Positions 15,210 to 22,041 of a stretch of DNA of 25,623 bases are shown here, piece by piece. The translations under genes were made by a program, and so were the position numbers. The DNA is from a virus: positions 1 to 25,623 of IMG/VR virus record IMGVR_UViG_3300043568_001139. The stretch is one strand, 5' to 3'. The notes beneath the pieces were generated by a model that made no database searches, was not told where the DNA came from, and worked only from the letters and a program-made list of their open reading frames with translations. The number at the start of each line of letters is the position of its first letter. The stretch's first letter is position 1.

Positions 15210-17278
15210 TTTTATTGAAGAATATTACCCTACGTAATTTTTTGAGTATCGGACAAGTAACGCAAGCAGTTGACTTTAATCGACAAGACTTAACACTTAT
15301 TCTGGGTGAGAACTTAGACTTAGGTGGTGATGGTGCTCGTAATGGTACAGGTAAAACGAGTCTTATTCAAGGCTTAAGTTATGCATTATTTGGTGTACCT
15401 ATTAACTCAATCAGAAAAGATAATTTAGTTAATCGTACAAATGCCAAAGGCATGTTAGTTACACTTGAATTTAGTGTAGGTGGTATTGATTATAAGATTG
15501 AGCGTGGTCGTAAGCCAAACTTATTAAGATTTTATGTAAACAGTGATTTACAAAAAGGCACAGATGATGCACAGGGTGAGAACAAAGAAACACAAGCACA
15601 AATTGAAAAAGTATTGTGCATGTCCAGTAGCATGTTCCGCCATATCGTAGCATTGAATACATATTCAGAACCGTTTTTAGCATTAAAGAACAATGAACAA
15701 CGTGAAATTATTGAGCAGTTGTTGGGTATTACTTTGTTATCAGAAAAAGCAGAGGTTATCAAAACTCTACTTAAAAATACAAAAGACGATATACAAGCAG
15801 AAGAATTTAAAGTCAAAGCCATTGAAGAAGCCAATAAACGAGTCAAAGAACAAATTGAAAGTTTTAAGCGTAGACAAGGTCTTTGGCAAAAGAAACATGA
15901 AAGTGATTTGGCTTATCTAGCATCTCAATATGAAGACCTTATAAAAATTGACATTGGAAAAGAATTACTAGCGCACAAAGAATTAGTTATTTGGAACGAA
16001 AAGAAAAAACAACAAGATACATACACTGCTTTATCGGCTAGACAAACTGCTTGGAAACAAAAACAAGATAAAGATTTGTATGACTTAGAAGATAGTGTTC
16101 TTAAGTTGAGCCACATTGATATTGTTCAAGAAATTTTAGCACATCGTGCTTTAGCCGAATATAATATAAAATCAAAAGAACTTATTGACCGAGACAAAGA
16201 AATTACTAGGTTAACAAAAGATTTAGACAAAGAGAAAAAATTAATAACTAAACTGACTACAGAGGTTGCTACATTACAAAATCATACATGTTATGCGTGT
16301 GGACAAGATTTCCATGATGAACAACATGCTACTGTGTTGGCTGATAAAGAACAATTATTAATTGAATCTACAGTTCATGCAAATATGTTAGAACGACAAT
16401 TAAAAGAACAAACTGATAAAGTTATTGAGTTAGGTGATAAGCCCAAAACGCATTACAAAACAGAAGCTGAGGCAATTCGTCATGGCAGTGATGCAGAAAA
16501 CATTCGTACAAAGATACTTGAAAAAGAAAAAGAGTCTGACCCCTATGCTGAACAACTCAAAGAGTTAACAGTAGTTACATTAGGTCCGATGCCAGTTACA
16601 CATTATGACACTGAAACACAAGCAATTGAACATCGTAGTAAAGTGTCTGGGCTGTTACAACAGATTGAAACAAAGGCTGCTGAATCTGATCCGTATGCAG
16701 AACAAGTGACAGAAATGGAATCAAACGCATTGCAAGCAATTGACTTTGAAGCAATTAACAAACTAACTAAGACTATGGAACATCAGAAGTTCTTGTTAGA
16801 TATTTTGACTAGTAAAGATAGTTTTGTTCGTAAGAAGATTATTGACCAGAACTTAAGTTACTTGAACGGTAGATTGACACATTACTTAGATAAGATTGGG
16901 TTACCTCATCAAGTTATTTTTAAAAATGATTTAGAAGTTGAAATTACAGAGTTGGGCCGCGAACTTGACTTTGACAATTTAAGTCGTGGTGAACGTAATA
17001 GATTGATTCTTGGATTAAGTTTTGCTTTCCGTGATGTATGGGAGAACTTATATTCACCTATTAATACGTTATTTATTGATGAATTAATTGATTCAGGATT
17101 AGACACAATGGGTGTTGAGAATGCTATTGCTATTCTTAAAGATATGTCACGTAAGCGACAGAAATCTATTTGGCTTGTTAGTCATAGAGAAGAATTAGCC
17201 GGTCGTGTTCCTAGCGTATTAAAAGTGGTAAAAGAAAATGGTTTTACTACATACAATACAGCAGTTGATATAGAATAA
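15206..17278 (+). CDS. 46: Recombination endonuclease subunit gp46 (Rad50/SbcC family)
   Basis: A 690-aa SMC/Rad50-type ATPase, partner of gp47. Walker A is NGTGKTS at 46-52; two long coiled-coil arms, rich in Lys, Glu and Gln, run from about 180 to 540; the zinc hook CYAC is at Cys362-Cys365; the ABC signature LSRGERN is at 592-598; Walker B is LFIDE with Asp625-Glu626, followed by the D-loop SGLD; the switch histidine is His660 in LVSHREE. T4 gp46 is 560 aa, so the arms are longer here by about 130 residues. Within the arms two segments repeat an ESDPYAEQ...THY(D/K)TE(A/T)xAI pattern (around residues 415-500). All catalytic elements are intact. Confidence 0.96.
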   Translation: MILLKNITLRNFLSIGQVTQAVDFNRQDLTLILGENLDLGGDGARNGTGKTSLIQGLSYALFGVPINSIRKDNLVNRTNAKGMLVTLEFSVGGIDYKIERGRKPNLLRFYVNSDLQKGTDDAQGENKETQAQIEKVLCMSSSMFRHIVALNTYSEPFLALKNNEQREIIEQLLGITLLSEKAEVIKTLLKNTKDDIQAEEFKVKAIEEANKRVKEQIESFKRRQGLWQKKHESDLAYLASQYEDLIKIDIGKELLAHKELVIWNEKKKQQDTYTALSARQTAWKQKQDKDLYDLEDSVLKLSHIDIVQEILAHRALAEYNIKSKELIDRDKEITRLTKDLDKEKKLITKLTTEVATLQNHTCYACGQDFHDEQHATVLADKEQLLIESTVHANMLERQLKEQTDKVIELGDKPKTHYKTEAEAIRHGSDAENIRTKILEKEKESDPYAEQLKELTVVTLGPMPVTHYDTETQAIEHRSKVSGLLQQIETKAAESDPYAEQVTEMESNALQAIDFEAINKLTKTMEHQKFLLDILTSKDSFVRKKIIDQNLSYLNGRLTHYLDKIGLPHQVIFKNDLEVEITELGRELDFDNLSRGERNRLILGLSFAFRDVWENLYSPINTLFIDELIDSGLDTMGVENAIAILKDMSRKRQKSIWLVSHREELAGRVPSVLKVVKENGFTTYNTAVDIE

Positions 17279-17310
17279 TTCACAATGGTAAATTACAGAT
17301 AAGTAACAGT

Positions 17311-17868
17311 ATGTCAAGTCCACAAAAGAATAAAGGTTCAGGTTTTGAACGGGAAATTGCAAAATTTCTATCAGAATTGTACGGTGAAAGTTTCATTCGT
17401 GCTCCTGGATCCGGTGCATATGTGGGTGGCAAGAATCAAGCCAGAACTCAATTCTTACATGAGGGACAGATTCGTTCTTTTAAGGGCGATATTGTTCCGG
17501 GACAGAGTTTCAGCAAAATGAATGCAGAGTGTAAGTTCTATGCGGACTTTCCTTTTCACCTAATACTTACAGGTGAATGCAAACAACTTGATTCGTGGAT
17601 TGGACAACTGTTAGATGTAGAAGATTCAAATGATTTAAATATTCTTTTTATGAAGTTTAATCGTAAGGGTCGTTATGTTGCTGTACAACCTAAATTTACA
17701 TGGATTATGGATAATTACATATTTTATGGAAGTAAGAAGTATGGTGATTGGTATCTAACAGAGTTCGAAACCTTCTTCAAACAAAACAAAGACTTAGTAA
17801 AATTATACTCAGGTTTATCAACAGACACCACGTCAAAACCAAAAATAATAACTTTAGAAACAACATAA
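17311..17868 (+). CDS. PD-(D/E)XK nuclease, Holliday-junction-resolvase-like
   Basis: A 185-aa endonuclease-fold protein. The N-terminal helix GSGFEREIAKFL (Glu13, Glu15), then RAPGSGAYVGG, then FKGDIV with Asp60 and AECKFY with Glu73 and Lys75 together give the E...D...ExK metal centre of archaeal Hjc-like and related PD-(D/E)XK enzymes. T4 resolves junctions with the unrelated gp49 (endonuclease VII); this gene may fill that job, cutting branched DNA before packaging, which fits its place after gp46. A DNA-repair or restriction-type nuclease is the alternative. The last ~20 residues are polar and probably disordered. The ATG at 17311 lies 32 bases after gp46 with no clear ribosome site. Confidence 0.8.
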   Translation: MSSPQKNKGSGFEREIAKFLSELYGESFIRAPGSGAYVGGKNQARTQFLHEGQIRSFKGDIVPGQSFSKMNAECKFYADFPFHLILTGECKQLDSWIGQLLDVEDSNDLNILFMKFNRKGRYVAVQPKFTWIMDNYIFYGSKKYGDWYLTEFETFFKQNKDLVKLYSGLSTDTTSKPKIITLETT

Positions 17869-17876
17869 TATAAAAA
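17869..17876 (+). promoter_or_regulatory. Possible late-type box before the structured region
   Basis: TATAAAAA, 7 of 8 to TATAAATA, directly after the nuclease stop codon. A start about six bases downstream would fall near 17882, exactly where base composition shifts and the series of stems begins. AT-rich DNA gives such boxes by chance often, so support is weak. Confidence 0.25.
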
Positions 17877-17879
17877 TTC

Positions 17880-18240
17880 GTTGGCTGAGTTGTCAGTCCT
17901 CCTTGAGATTGTACAGATTGTGCTGTGCCGTTAGATTCTGGAGTATGTATGTTAGCAATAACATAGGAACACCGAGTAGGCAATCTTTCTAGGGAACCTA
18001 CAATGAGTACATATCTAATTCTATCTTGCGGGTATGTAACATGCGTTGTCGAGGCGTCAGTTGAAATAAACTTGATAGTCTCACTACAGTCCCATAACAA
18101 TTTACAGGACAACCGGTGACAGTTAATATCATAAAAACGGTGATTAACTGGGGAATAGATAGCTAAGGATGACGGGCATGGCAAATGACCTTAACCATTG
18201 GTAGTGCAAATTTGCACTACCATGGCTTCTAAGCGGCAAT
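17880..18240 (+). ncRNA. Candidate structured noncoding RNA (strand uncertain)
   Basis: About 360 bases between converging genes, with no believable protein frame and visibly higher G+C than the flanks. Successive pairings read on the plus strand are: GG-CTGA-gttg-TCAG at 17883-17899; ACAG/CTGT at 17913-17926; TATGTTA-GCAA-TAACATA at 17948-17965, a perfect 7-bp stem capped by a GNRA tetraloop; GTAGG/CCTAC at 17976-18001; GTCC/GGAC at 18089-18110; CAGTTAAT/ATTAACTG at 18120-18150; TAAGG/CCTTA around 18164-18193; and a 12-bp palindrome at 18199-18222. I checked for tRNA, tmRNA, RNase P RNA, SRP RNA and group I or II intron core motifs and recognised none. The stems would also form from the minus strand, though GCAA would then be TTGC. 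It could instead be a decayed insert or a replication/packaging site. Confidence 0.4.
18199..18222. repeat. Perfect 24-bp palindrome
   Basis: The left arm TGGTAGTGCAAA is followed at once by its exact reverse complement TTTGCACTACCA, with no spacer. Outside it the symmetry resumes after one extra base (CCAT before, ATGG after). It has no T-run on either side, so it is not a canonical intrinsic terminator. It may be a terminal hairpin of the candidate RNA, an RNA-processing or 3'-end protecting stem, or a protein-binding site. Confidence 0.85.
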
Positions 18241-18296
18241 ATATTCCTTAATAAACAAAATTAAAAATCTAGATAAGAATAAAAACAATACAATCC

Positions 18297-18338
18297 AGAA
18301 CGAGCAATAGCGAGTTCTGAGATGAACGAAGTTCATCT
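18297..18338. repeat. Two adjacent hairpins between convergent genes (possible 3' end signal)
   Basis: First stem: AGAAC-GA-GC-aata-GC-GA-GTTCT (18297-18318), five pairs, then a symmetric GA/GA step that would form sheared G-A pairs, then two GC pairs and a four-base loop. Second stem: AGATGAAC-gaa-GTTCATCT (18320-18338), eight perfect pairs with a three-base loop. Read leftwards, as for transcripts of gp26 and the 75-aa gene, the stems are followed about ten bases later by a T-rich stretch (TTGTTTTTATT), so they may end or protect the leftward RNA. No T-run follows on the plus strand. Confidence 0.55.
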
Positions 18339-18392
18339 ATTAAATGAAAATAAGGTAATAACCCTAATTGTATGCAAATGAATAATAACGGA

Positions 18393-18620
18393 TTAGAAGA
18401 ATGGCATTCTACTAGTTTTTGTAGTTTCTAGATTTTCTTCAATAATTTTATTAATGGTTTTTCTTTCATCGGTACTCATGTTAAGTATATCAACATAACT
18501 AACTCCGCCCCTCATAAACCAAGACATTTTTAAACATCCTGCTTTAATATCTTTTACTTCCTCCTCTAAATTATCCAACCACTTCTTAACTGCTTCGGAG
18601 TTAAGTATAAGAAGTTTCAT
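18393..18620 (-). CDS. Small conserved tail-region protein, possible tape-measure chaperone
   Basis: A 75-aa protein coupled to gp26: its ATG overlaps the gp26 TGA (ATGA). It has a helical start (NSEAVKKWLDNLEEEVKDI), then KMSWFMRGGVSYVDILNMS and a C-terminal helix TINKIIEENLETTKTSRMPFF. I associate the (S/C)WFMRGG...ENLE(T/I)T...PFF pattern with small proteins next to gp26 in diverged T4-like phages, without a proven function. Its position beside the tape-measure-like gene and its size suggest a tail assembly chaperone, an inference. It is the last gene of a short leftward unit that ends in the structured intergenic region. Confidence 0.75.
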   Translation of the reverse strand: MKLLILNSEAVKKWLDNLEEEVKDIKAGCLKMSWFMRGGVSYVDILNMSTDERKTINKIIEENLETTKTSRMPFF

Positions 18621-19441
18621 CCGAAAAAATCGGATACGTTCACATTGAAAGGTTGTTCGTATTCATGGCTACAATTGATGCATTTGAATTTTAATGGTTT
18701 TGTATCTGTTGATTTCTTTAATTCTAATGAGATATCTTTAATCTTTTCAAATGTTTTTACATCAACATTTTCTAAAAATTCTTTAATAAAATTCTTATCC
18801 AATACTATACCATTCGGTGAAGAAATATATTCTATTGTTTCAACAATGATATCCATTGTAACTTGGTTCATTTTTCTTAAAACTTCAGTTGATTTAGCAT
18901 TTCTCTCATCACCGTCCGGCATGTCTTGTATAATGCGTAAAGCACGTTGAATTTCAAATTGGATGACACTGGTTTCATTAATTTGTTTATAATTTAATGG
19001 ACAAAATTTCAATGAAAGTTGGTCTAGTTTTAGTGGGGTATTATACTCCCCTGGTTTATATTCATTTAATAATTGTGTTAAATTAATATCGTACTTATTA
19101 GGTTCTTCGCATGATGGACATACAGTATCAAATTCCATAGTAGATCCATTAGTAGCCATTTTGATTGCTAACAAAATAGGGTCTAGATCAATTTGTAAGA
19201 TTTGCCATGGATCTTTTATTGATGGTACACAACTTTTGATGATTTCTATTACTGCTACCCCGTTAAATAATGCGTCCGGTGTACGTGCGGTAATCTCATC
19301 AATTGCAGTCATTGGAAATATAGCTAACTCACCGTTTTCAGGGAATTCTATGCTATTTTCAGGATAACCTTCCCCTTGACTAGGTAATTTAAGATATAAA
19401 GCTGGACGACGGAAATATTGTTGTAGTGGATTAGTTGACAT
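18617..19441 (-). CDS. 26: Baseplate hub assembly protein gp26-like
   Basis: A 274-aa protein of the T4 gp26 type. The N-terminus FRRPALYLKLPSQG and IEFPENGELAIFPMTAIDE lead to DALFNGVAVIEIIKSCVPSI (57-75), then the two cysteine pairs CPSC (108-111) and CINC (254-257), which would build one zinc site, and the family ending HEYEQPFNVNVSDFFG. Between the pairs is a helical region. T4 gp26 (about 208 aa) is needed for hub assembly; phage proteins of this group may act on tape measure loading. The ATG at 19441 has a strong TAGGAG site, and a late box lies at 19481-19488. It is divergent from the 841-aa gene, sharing a 57-base gap. Confidence 0.88.
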   Translation of the reverse strand: MSTNPLQQYFRRPALYLKLPSQGEGYPENSIEFPENGELAIFPMTAIDEITARTPDALFNGVAVIEIIKSCVPSIKDPWQILQIDLDPILLAIKMATNGSTMEFDTVCPSCEEPNKYDINLTQLLNEYKPGEYNTPLKLDQLSLKFCPLNYKQINETSVIQFEIQRALRIIQDMPDGDERNAKSTEVLRKMNQVTMDIIVETIEYISSPNGIVLDKNFIKEFLENVDVKTFEKIKDISLELKKSTDTKPLKFKCINCSHEYEQPFNVNVSDFFG

Positions 19442-19480
19442 TAAAACTCCTAAAATTGAATGACTAAATACATTGTAAAT

Positions 19481-19488
19481 TATTTATT
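19481..19488 (-). promoter_or_regulatory. Late promoter box (AATAAATA) for gp26
   Basis: The minus strand reads AATAAATA, 7 of 8 to the T4 late consensus. RNA would begin near 19475, giving a 34-base leader with TAGGAG before the gp26 ATG. It shares the divergent gap with the 841-aa gene, for which only a weaker plus-strand box, ACTAAATA at 19463-19470, can be seen. Confidence 0.5.
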
Positions 19489-19498
19489 TCCCTAAACT

Positions 19499-22024
19499 AT
19501 GGCTGATTCTTTTACCCCTGAACAAATAGAGAACATGAACAAGTTCTTTGAGTTAATAAACTCGTCCGTTGCACCTCTAACCGAAGCGCAAAAAGAAGAA
19601 TTAGCATTAGCTAAAGCTGCCAAAGAAGCAGGAGATAGATTAAAGAAATTTGGTGAGCAATTAGGTAAAAGTGGTATAGACTTTACTAAAGCACTTATCA
19701 GCGGTACCGATGGATTTGGTAAATTTGGAGATTCAGTTACAAGTGCCACTGGTGCTATAGGTGACTTTGCCGGAACTTTTGGTAAGTTAGGATTTGTAGT
19801 AGGCGGAGTAATAAAAGTATTCGGGGATTTTGTAGATAGTGCGCTTAAACAAAATGATAATTTATTAAAAGGTTTCCGTGATTTAAGTGAATTAGGTAGT
19901 ATAACTCAAGATGGTATAAAAGGTTTACAGGCTGACTTAAGTAGTATTGGTTTGATAAGTTCTGAGTATGAAAAATTAACAAGTTTTTTAAAACCAATCT
20001 CACAAGATTTAGTAAAATTTGGCGGCAGTGTAACATCTGGAAAAAATGCTTTATTAGATGTTGTTAGTAATTTTGTAGGTGAAGGTAATCAACTAGAATT
20101 ATCGCTTACCCGTATTGGATATACTAGCGAAACTATACGTGAAGGTGTTGCAGACTATATCAGTATGCAAACTAGATTGGGTAAAGCTCAAGGAAAAACA
20201 ACAGAACAGTTAACAAAAGAAAGTCAAAAATATCTTGTTGAGATGAGAGGGTTACAAGAACTTACTGGAATGACTCGTGACGAGCAACAAAAACTCAGAG
20301 ATGCACAAATGGCAGATGCACGATATAGTCTACATTTGTCTACAATGAACAAAGATGAGGCAGCTAATCTTCAACAATATATGGTAGCTTATCAGGCAGC
20401 GTTTGGAGCAGAAGCTGCCGCAGGATTAAAAGATAGAATTGTAAATTTTGGTAGTATCACAACTGAAGCAGGCGCAGCCAGTTACCAACGTGGTAATAAA
20501 GAATATGAATTAGCAATGCGGGCTCAAAAAGAAGGAATGGCATTCTTTCAAGAAGGACTTGTTACTACTGCAAAAAATACTATGGCTAGTCTTGGGCCAT
20601 TATCAACTACATTTAGATTATCAGAAGGACAACTTAAACAAATGGGTTTTAATGCTGAAATGGTTAATGCCGCACTTGCATTAACGAATACAGATCAAAA
20701 AGAATTTGACAAAAGAATGAAAGCAATAATAGAGACAATGGTTAAGCAAGAAGACCAAACAGAAACAAATTTAAAAAGTGAACAACAAAATAGAGCAAAA
20801 AATTTAATGTATGATGCATTATTAGCAGAAGCAGCTAAGGGATTGGTATCAGTATTTGGTTTATTAAACACTGTCGTAACTGCTCTTGCTAAAATGATGG
20901 CAAACTTTATTGATTTTATGTCAAGTAAAGGTATAATACCAGGACTTTCTCCTACTAATTTAAGTAAATTTTTTGAAGAATCCGCTTCTTCAAGTAGACC
21001 AGATAAATCTGGATTATCCCAACCAGAGCAAAATGTAAGTAAAGCAGCCGGAGAGTCATTGGCTCCGTCGATGGCAGGTCGAAATTCAGAGGATGTGTTA
21101 AGTAAATTAAACTTTGGTGGCAAACGTGCTGAAAGAACAGGCGGAGGTGAAGCTAGCCCGGCTCTTTTGGCAATGGCAGAAAAAATTCAAGATGAGTATC
21201 CTGACGCTATCTTTACTGCATTAAATGATCGATATCACCAAGACCGTAGAGACAAGAATTCAAAAAGTAAACATCTTGTAGGAAAGGCACTTGATTTTAG
21301 TTTAGGATACGATCCAACTAGTGAGGAAAGTGACCGTATTGCTAAACTATTAAGAATGACAGGTGCTAGTTACGTTAAAAATGAGTATAAAGAAAGATCA
21401 GGTGGTTGGACAGGTGGACACTTTCACGTTGAAGTTGCTAGACAAGGTGGATTGTTTAGTGGTAAAGATACTGGATATCCAGTTATGCTTCATGGTAAAA
21501 ATGAAAGTGTGTGGCCTGAAAAAGAGCTAACAACTTTTATGAAAGATGTTCAAAAAACTAGTTTAAAAAAATACAAAGACGAATTAATGGATCAAATATC
21601 GCCAAGTGGTACAACTACTGATATATGGTCTAAATTGTCGGATGCATTTAATACATTTAGTAGCAAAAATAAAATTAAATCAAATAATTTGACTAATGAA
21701 AATTTTTCTGGTGAAGTCGGTAAACATGGTGGATTGTTTAGTGAAAAAGATGCCGGTTATCCGGTTATGCTTCATGGGAAAAATGAAAATGTAAAATTTG
21801 AAAAAGATTTAATCAATGTAATGAAAGATGTTCAGAAAACTAGTTTGGAACAATACAAGCAAGAACTAATGACTCAGACAGTACCCGGTGGTATAACGAG
21901 TGATACTGGATCTAAATTAACAGATGCGTTTAATATGTTTAGCAATAAATTGGATTCCTTAATAAGTGAGCAACGTAATAACAATAGTATTCAAGCTGAA
22001 ATATTGACATACAGCCGTGCGTAA
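19499..22024 (+). CDS. Tape-measure-like tail protein with M15-type peptidase domain
   Basis: An 841-aa protein. Residues 1-~475 are mostly helical, with hydrophobic segments at ~89-115 and ~445-472, as in tail tape measure proteins. A low-complexity linker follows. Residues ~555-648 look like a D,D-/L,D-peptidase of the M15 type: FTALNDRYHQ, then KHLVGKALDF (His592, Asp599 in the HxxGxAxD pattern) and GGHFHVE (His641, His643), the usual zinc ligands. Residues 650-743 and 744-837 are a tandem duplication beginning GGLFS.KD.GYPVMLHGKNE, a motif I associate with phage tape measure ends. The protein would set tail length and help open peptidoglycan at DNA entry. It lies beside gp26 and before the portal. 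No ribosome site is visible before the ATG; MADSFTPEQI is the first methionine after in-frame stops. Confidence 0.82.
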   Translation: MADSFTPEQIENMNKFFELINSSVAPLTEAQKEELALAKAAKEAGDRLKKFGEQLGKSGIDFTKALISGTDGFGKFGDSVTSATGAIGDFAGTFGKLGFVVGGVIKVFGDFVDSALKQNDNLLKGFRDLSELGSITQDGIKGLQADLSSIGLISSEYEKLTSFLKPISQDLVKFGGSVTSGKNALLDVVSNFVGEGNQLELSLTRIGYTSETIREGVADYISMQTRLGKAQGKTTEQLTKESQKYLVEMRGLQELTGMTRDEQQKLRDAQMADARYSLHLSTMNKDEAANLQQYMVAYQAAFGAEAAAGLKDRIVNFGSITTEAGAASYQRGNKEYELAMRAQKEGMAFFQEGLVTTAKNTMASLGPLSTTFRLSEGQLKQMGFNAEMVNAALALTNTDQKEFDKRMKAIIETMVKQEDQTETNLKSEQQNRAKNLMYDALLAEAAKGLVSVFGLLNTVVTALAKMMANFIDFMSSKGIIPGLSPTNLSKFFEESASSSRPDKSGLSQPEQNVSKAAGESLAPSMAGRNSEDVLSKLNFGGKRAERTGGGEASPALLAMAEKIQDEYPDAIFTALNDRYHQDRRDKNSKSKHLVGKALDFSLGYDPTSEESDRIAKLLRMTGASYVKNEYKERSGGWTGGHFHVEVARQGGLFSGKDTGYPVMLHGKNESVWPEKELTTFMKDVQKTSLKKYKDELMDQISPSGTTTDIWSKLSDAFNTFSSKNKIKSNNLTNENFSGEVGKHGGLFSEKDAGYPVMLHGKNENVKFEKDLINVMKDVQKTSLEQYKQELMTQTVPGGITSDTGSKLTDAFNMFSNKLDSLISEQRNNNSIQAEILTYSRA
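21446..22021 (+). repeat. Tandem duplication of a 94-residue module within the tape-measure-like gene
   Basis: Unit 1 spans 21446-21727 and unit 2 spans 21728 to the end of the coding sequence, a period of 282 bases. Aligned over the first ~73 residues roughly two thirds are identical, including GYPVMLHGKNE and MKDVQKTSL. The units differ at many codons, so this is an old in-frame duplication, not an assembly error. Confidence 0.9.
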
Positions 22025-22026
22025 GT

Positions 22027-22034
22027 GATAAATA
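22027..22034 (+). promoter_or_regulatory. Late promoter box (GATAAATA) just before the portal gene
   Basis: GATAAATA, 7 of 8 to the late consensus, lies in the 17-base gap before the portal ATG at 22042. By T4 spacing RNA would start near 22040, leaving a leader of about two bases. No ribosome site exists in the gap, so the gene would rely on a leaderless message, or the box is not used and read-through from the 841-aa gene supplies the RNA. Confidence 0.45.
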
Positions 22035-22041
22035 TCTAACT

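Noticed and set aside
17777-18184. 135-codon minus-strand frame across the end of the nuclease gene and the structured region
   Set aside because: It overlaps the nuclease gene in antisense, has Cys/His/Ser/Thr-rich composition unlike the other proteins here, ends in a hydrophobic tail that is the mirror of the nuclease coding bases, and has no ribosome site.
17880-18240. Group I intron, tmRNA, RNase P RNA or tRNA in the long gap
   Set aside because: No tRNA cloverleaf or T-loop, no tmRNA ends, no RNase P core sequence and no recognisable intron core could be found; the flanking genes are also not split.
19463-19470. Late promoter ACTAAATA for the 841-aa gene
   Set aside because: Only 6 of 8 matches in very AT-rich DNA and no ribosome site downstream; kept as a possibility but not listed as a feature.
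20695-21123. 142-codon minus-strand frame inside the tape-measure-like gene
   Set aside because: Antisense shadow of a long, well-supported gene, with no ribosome site and no family resemblance.
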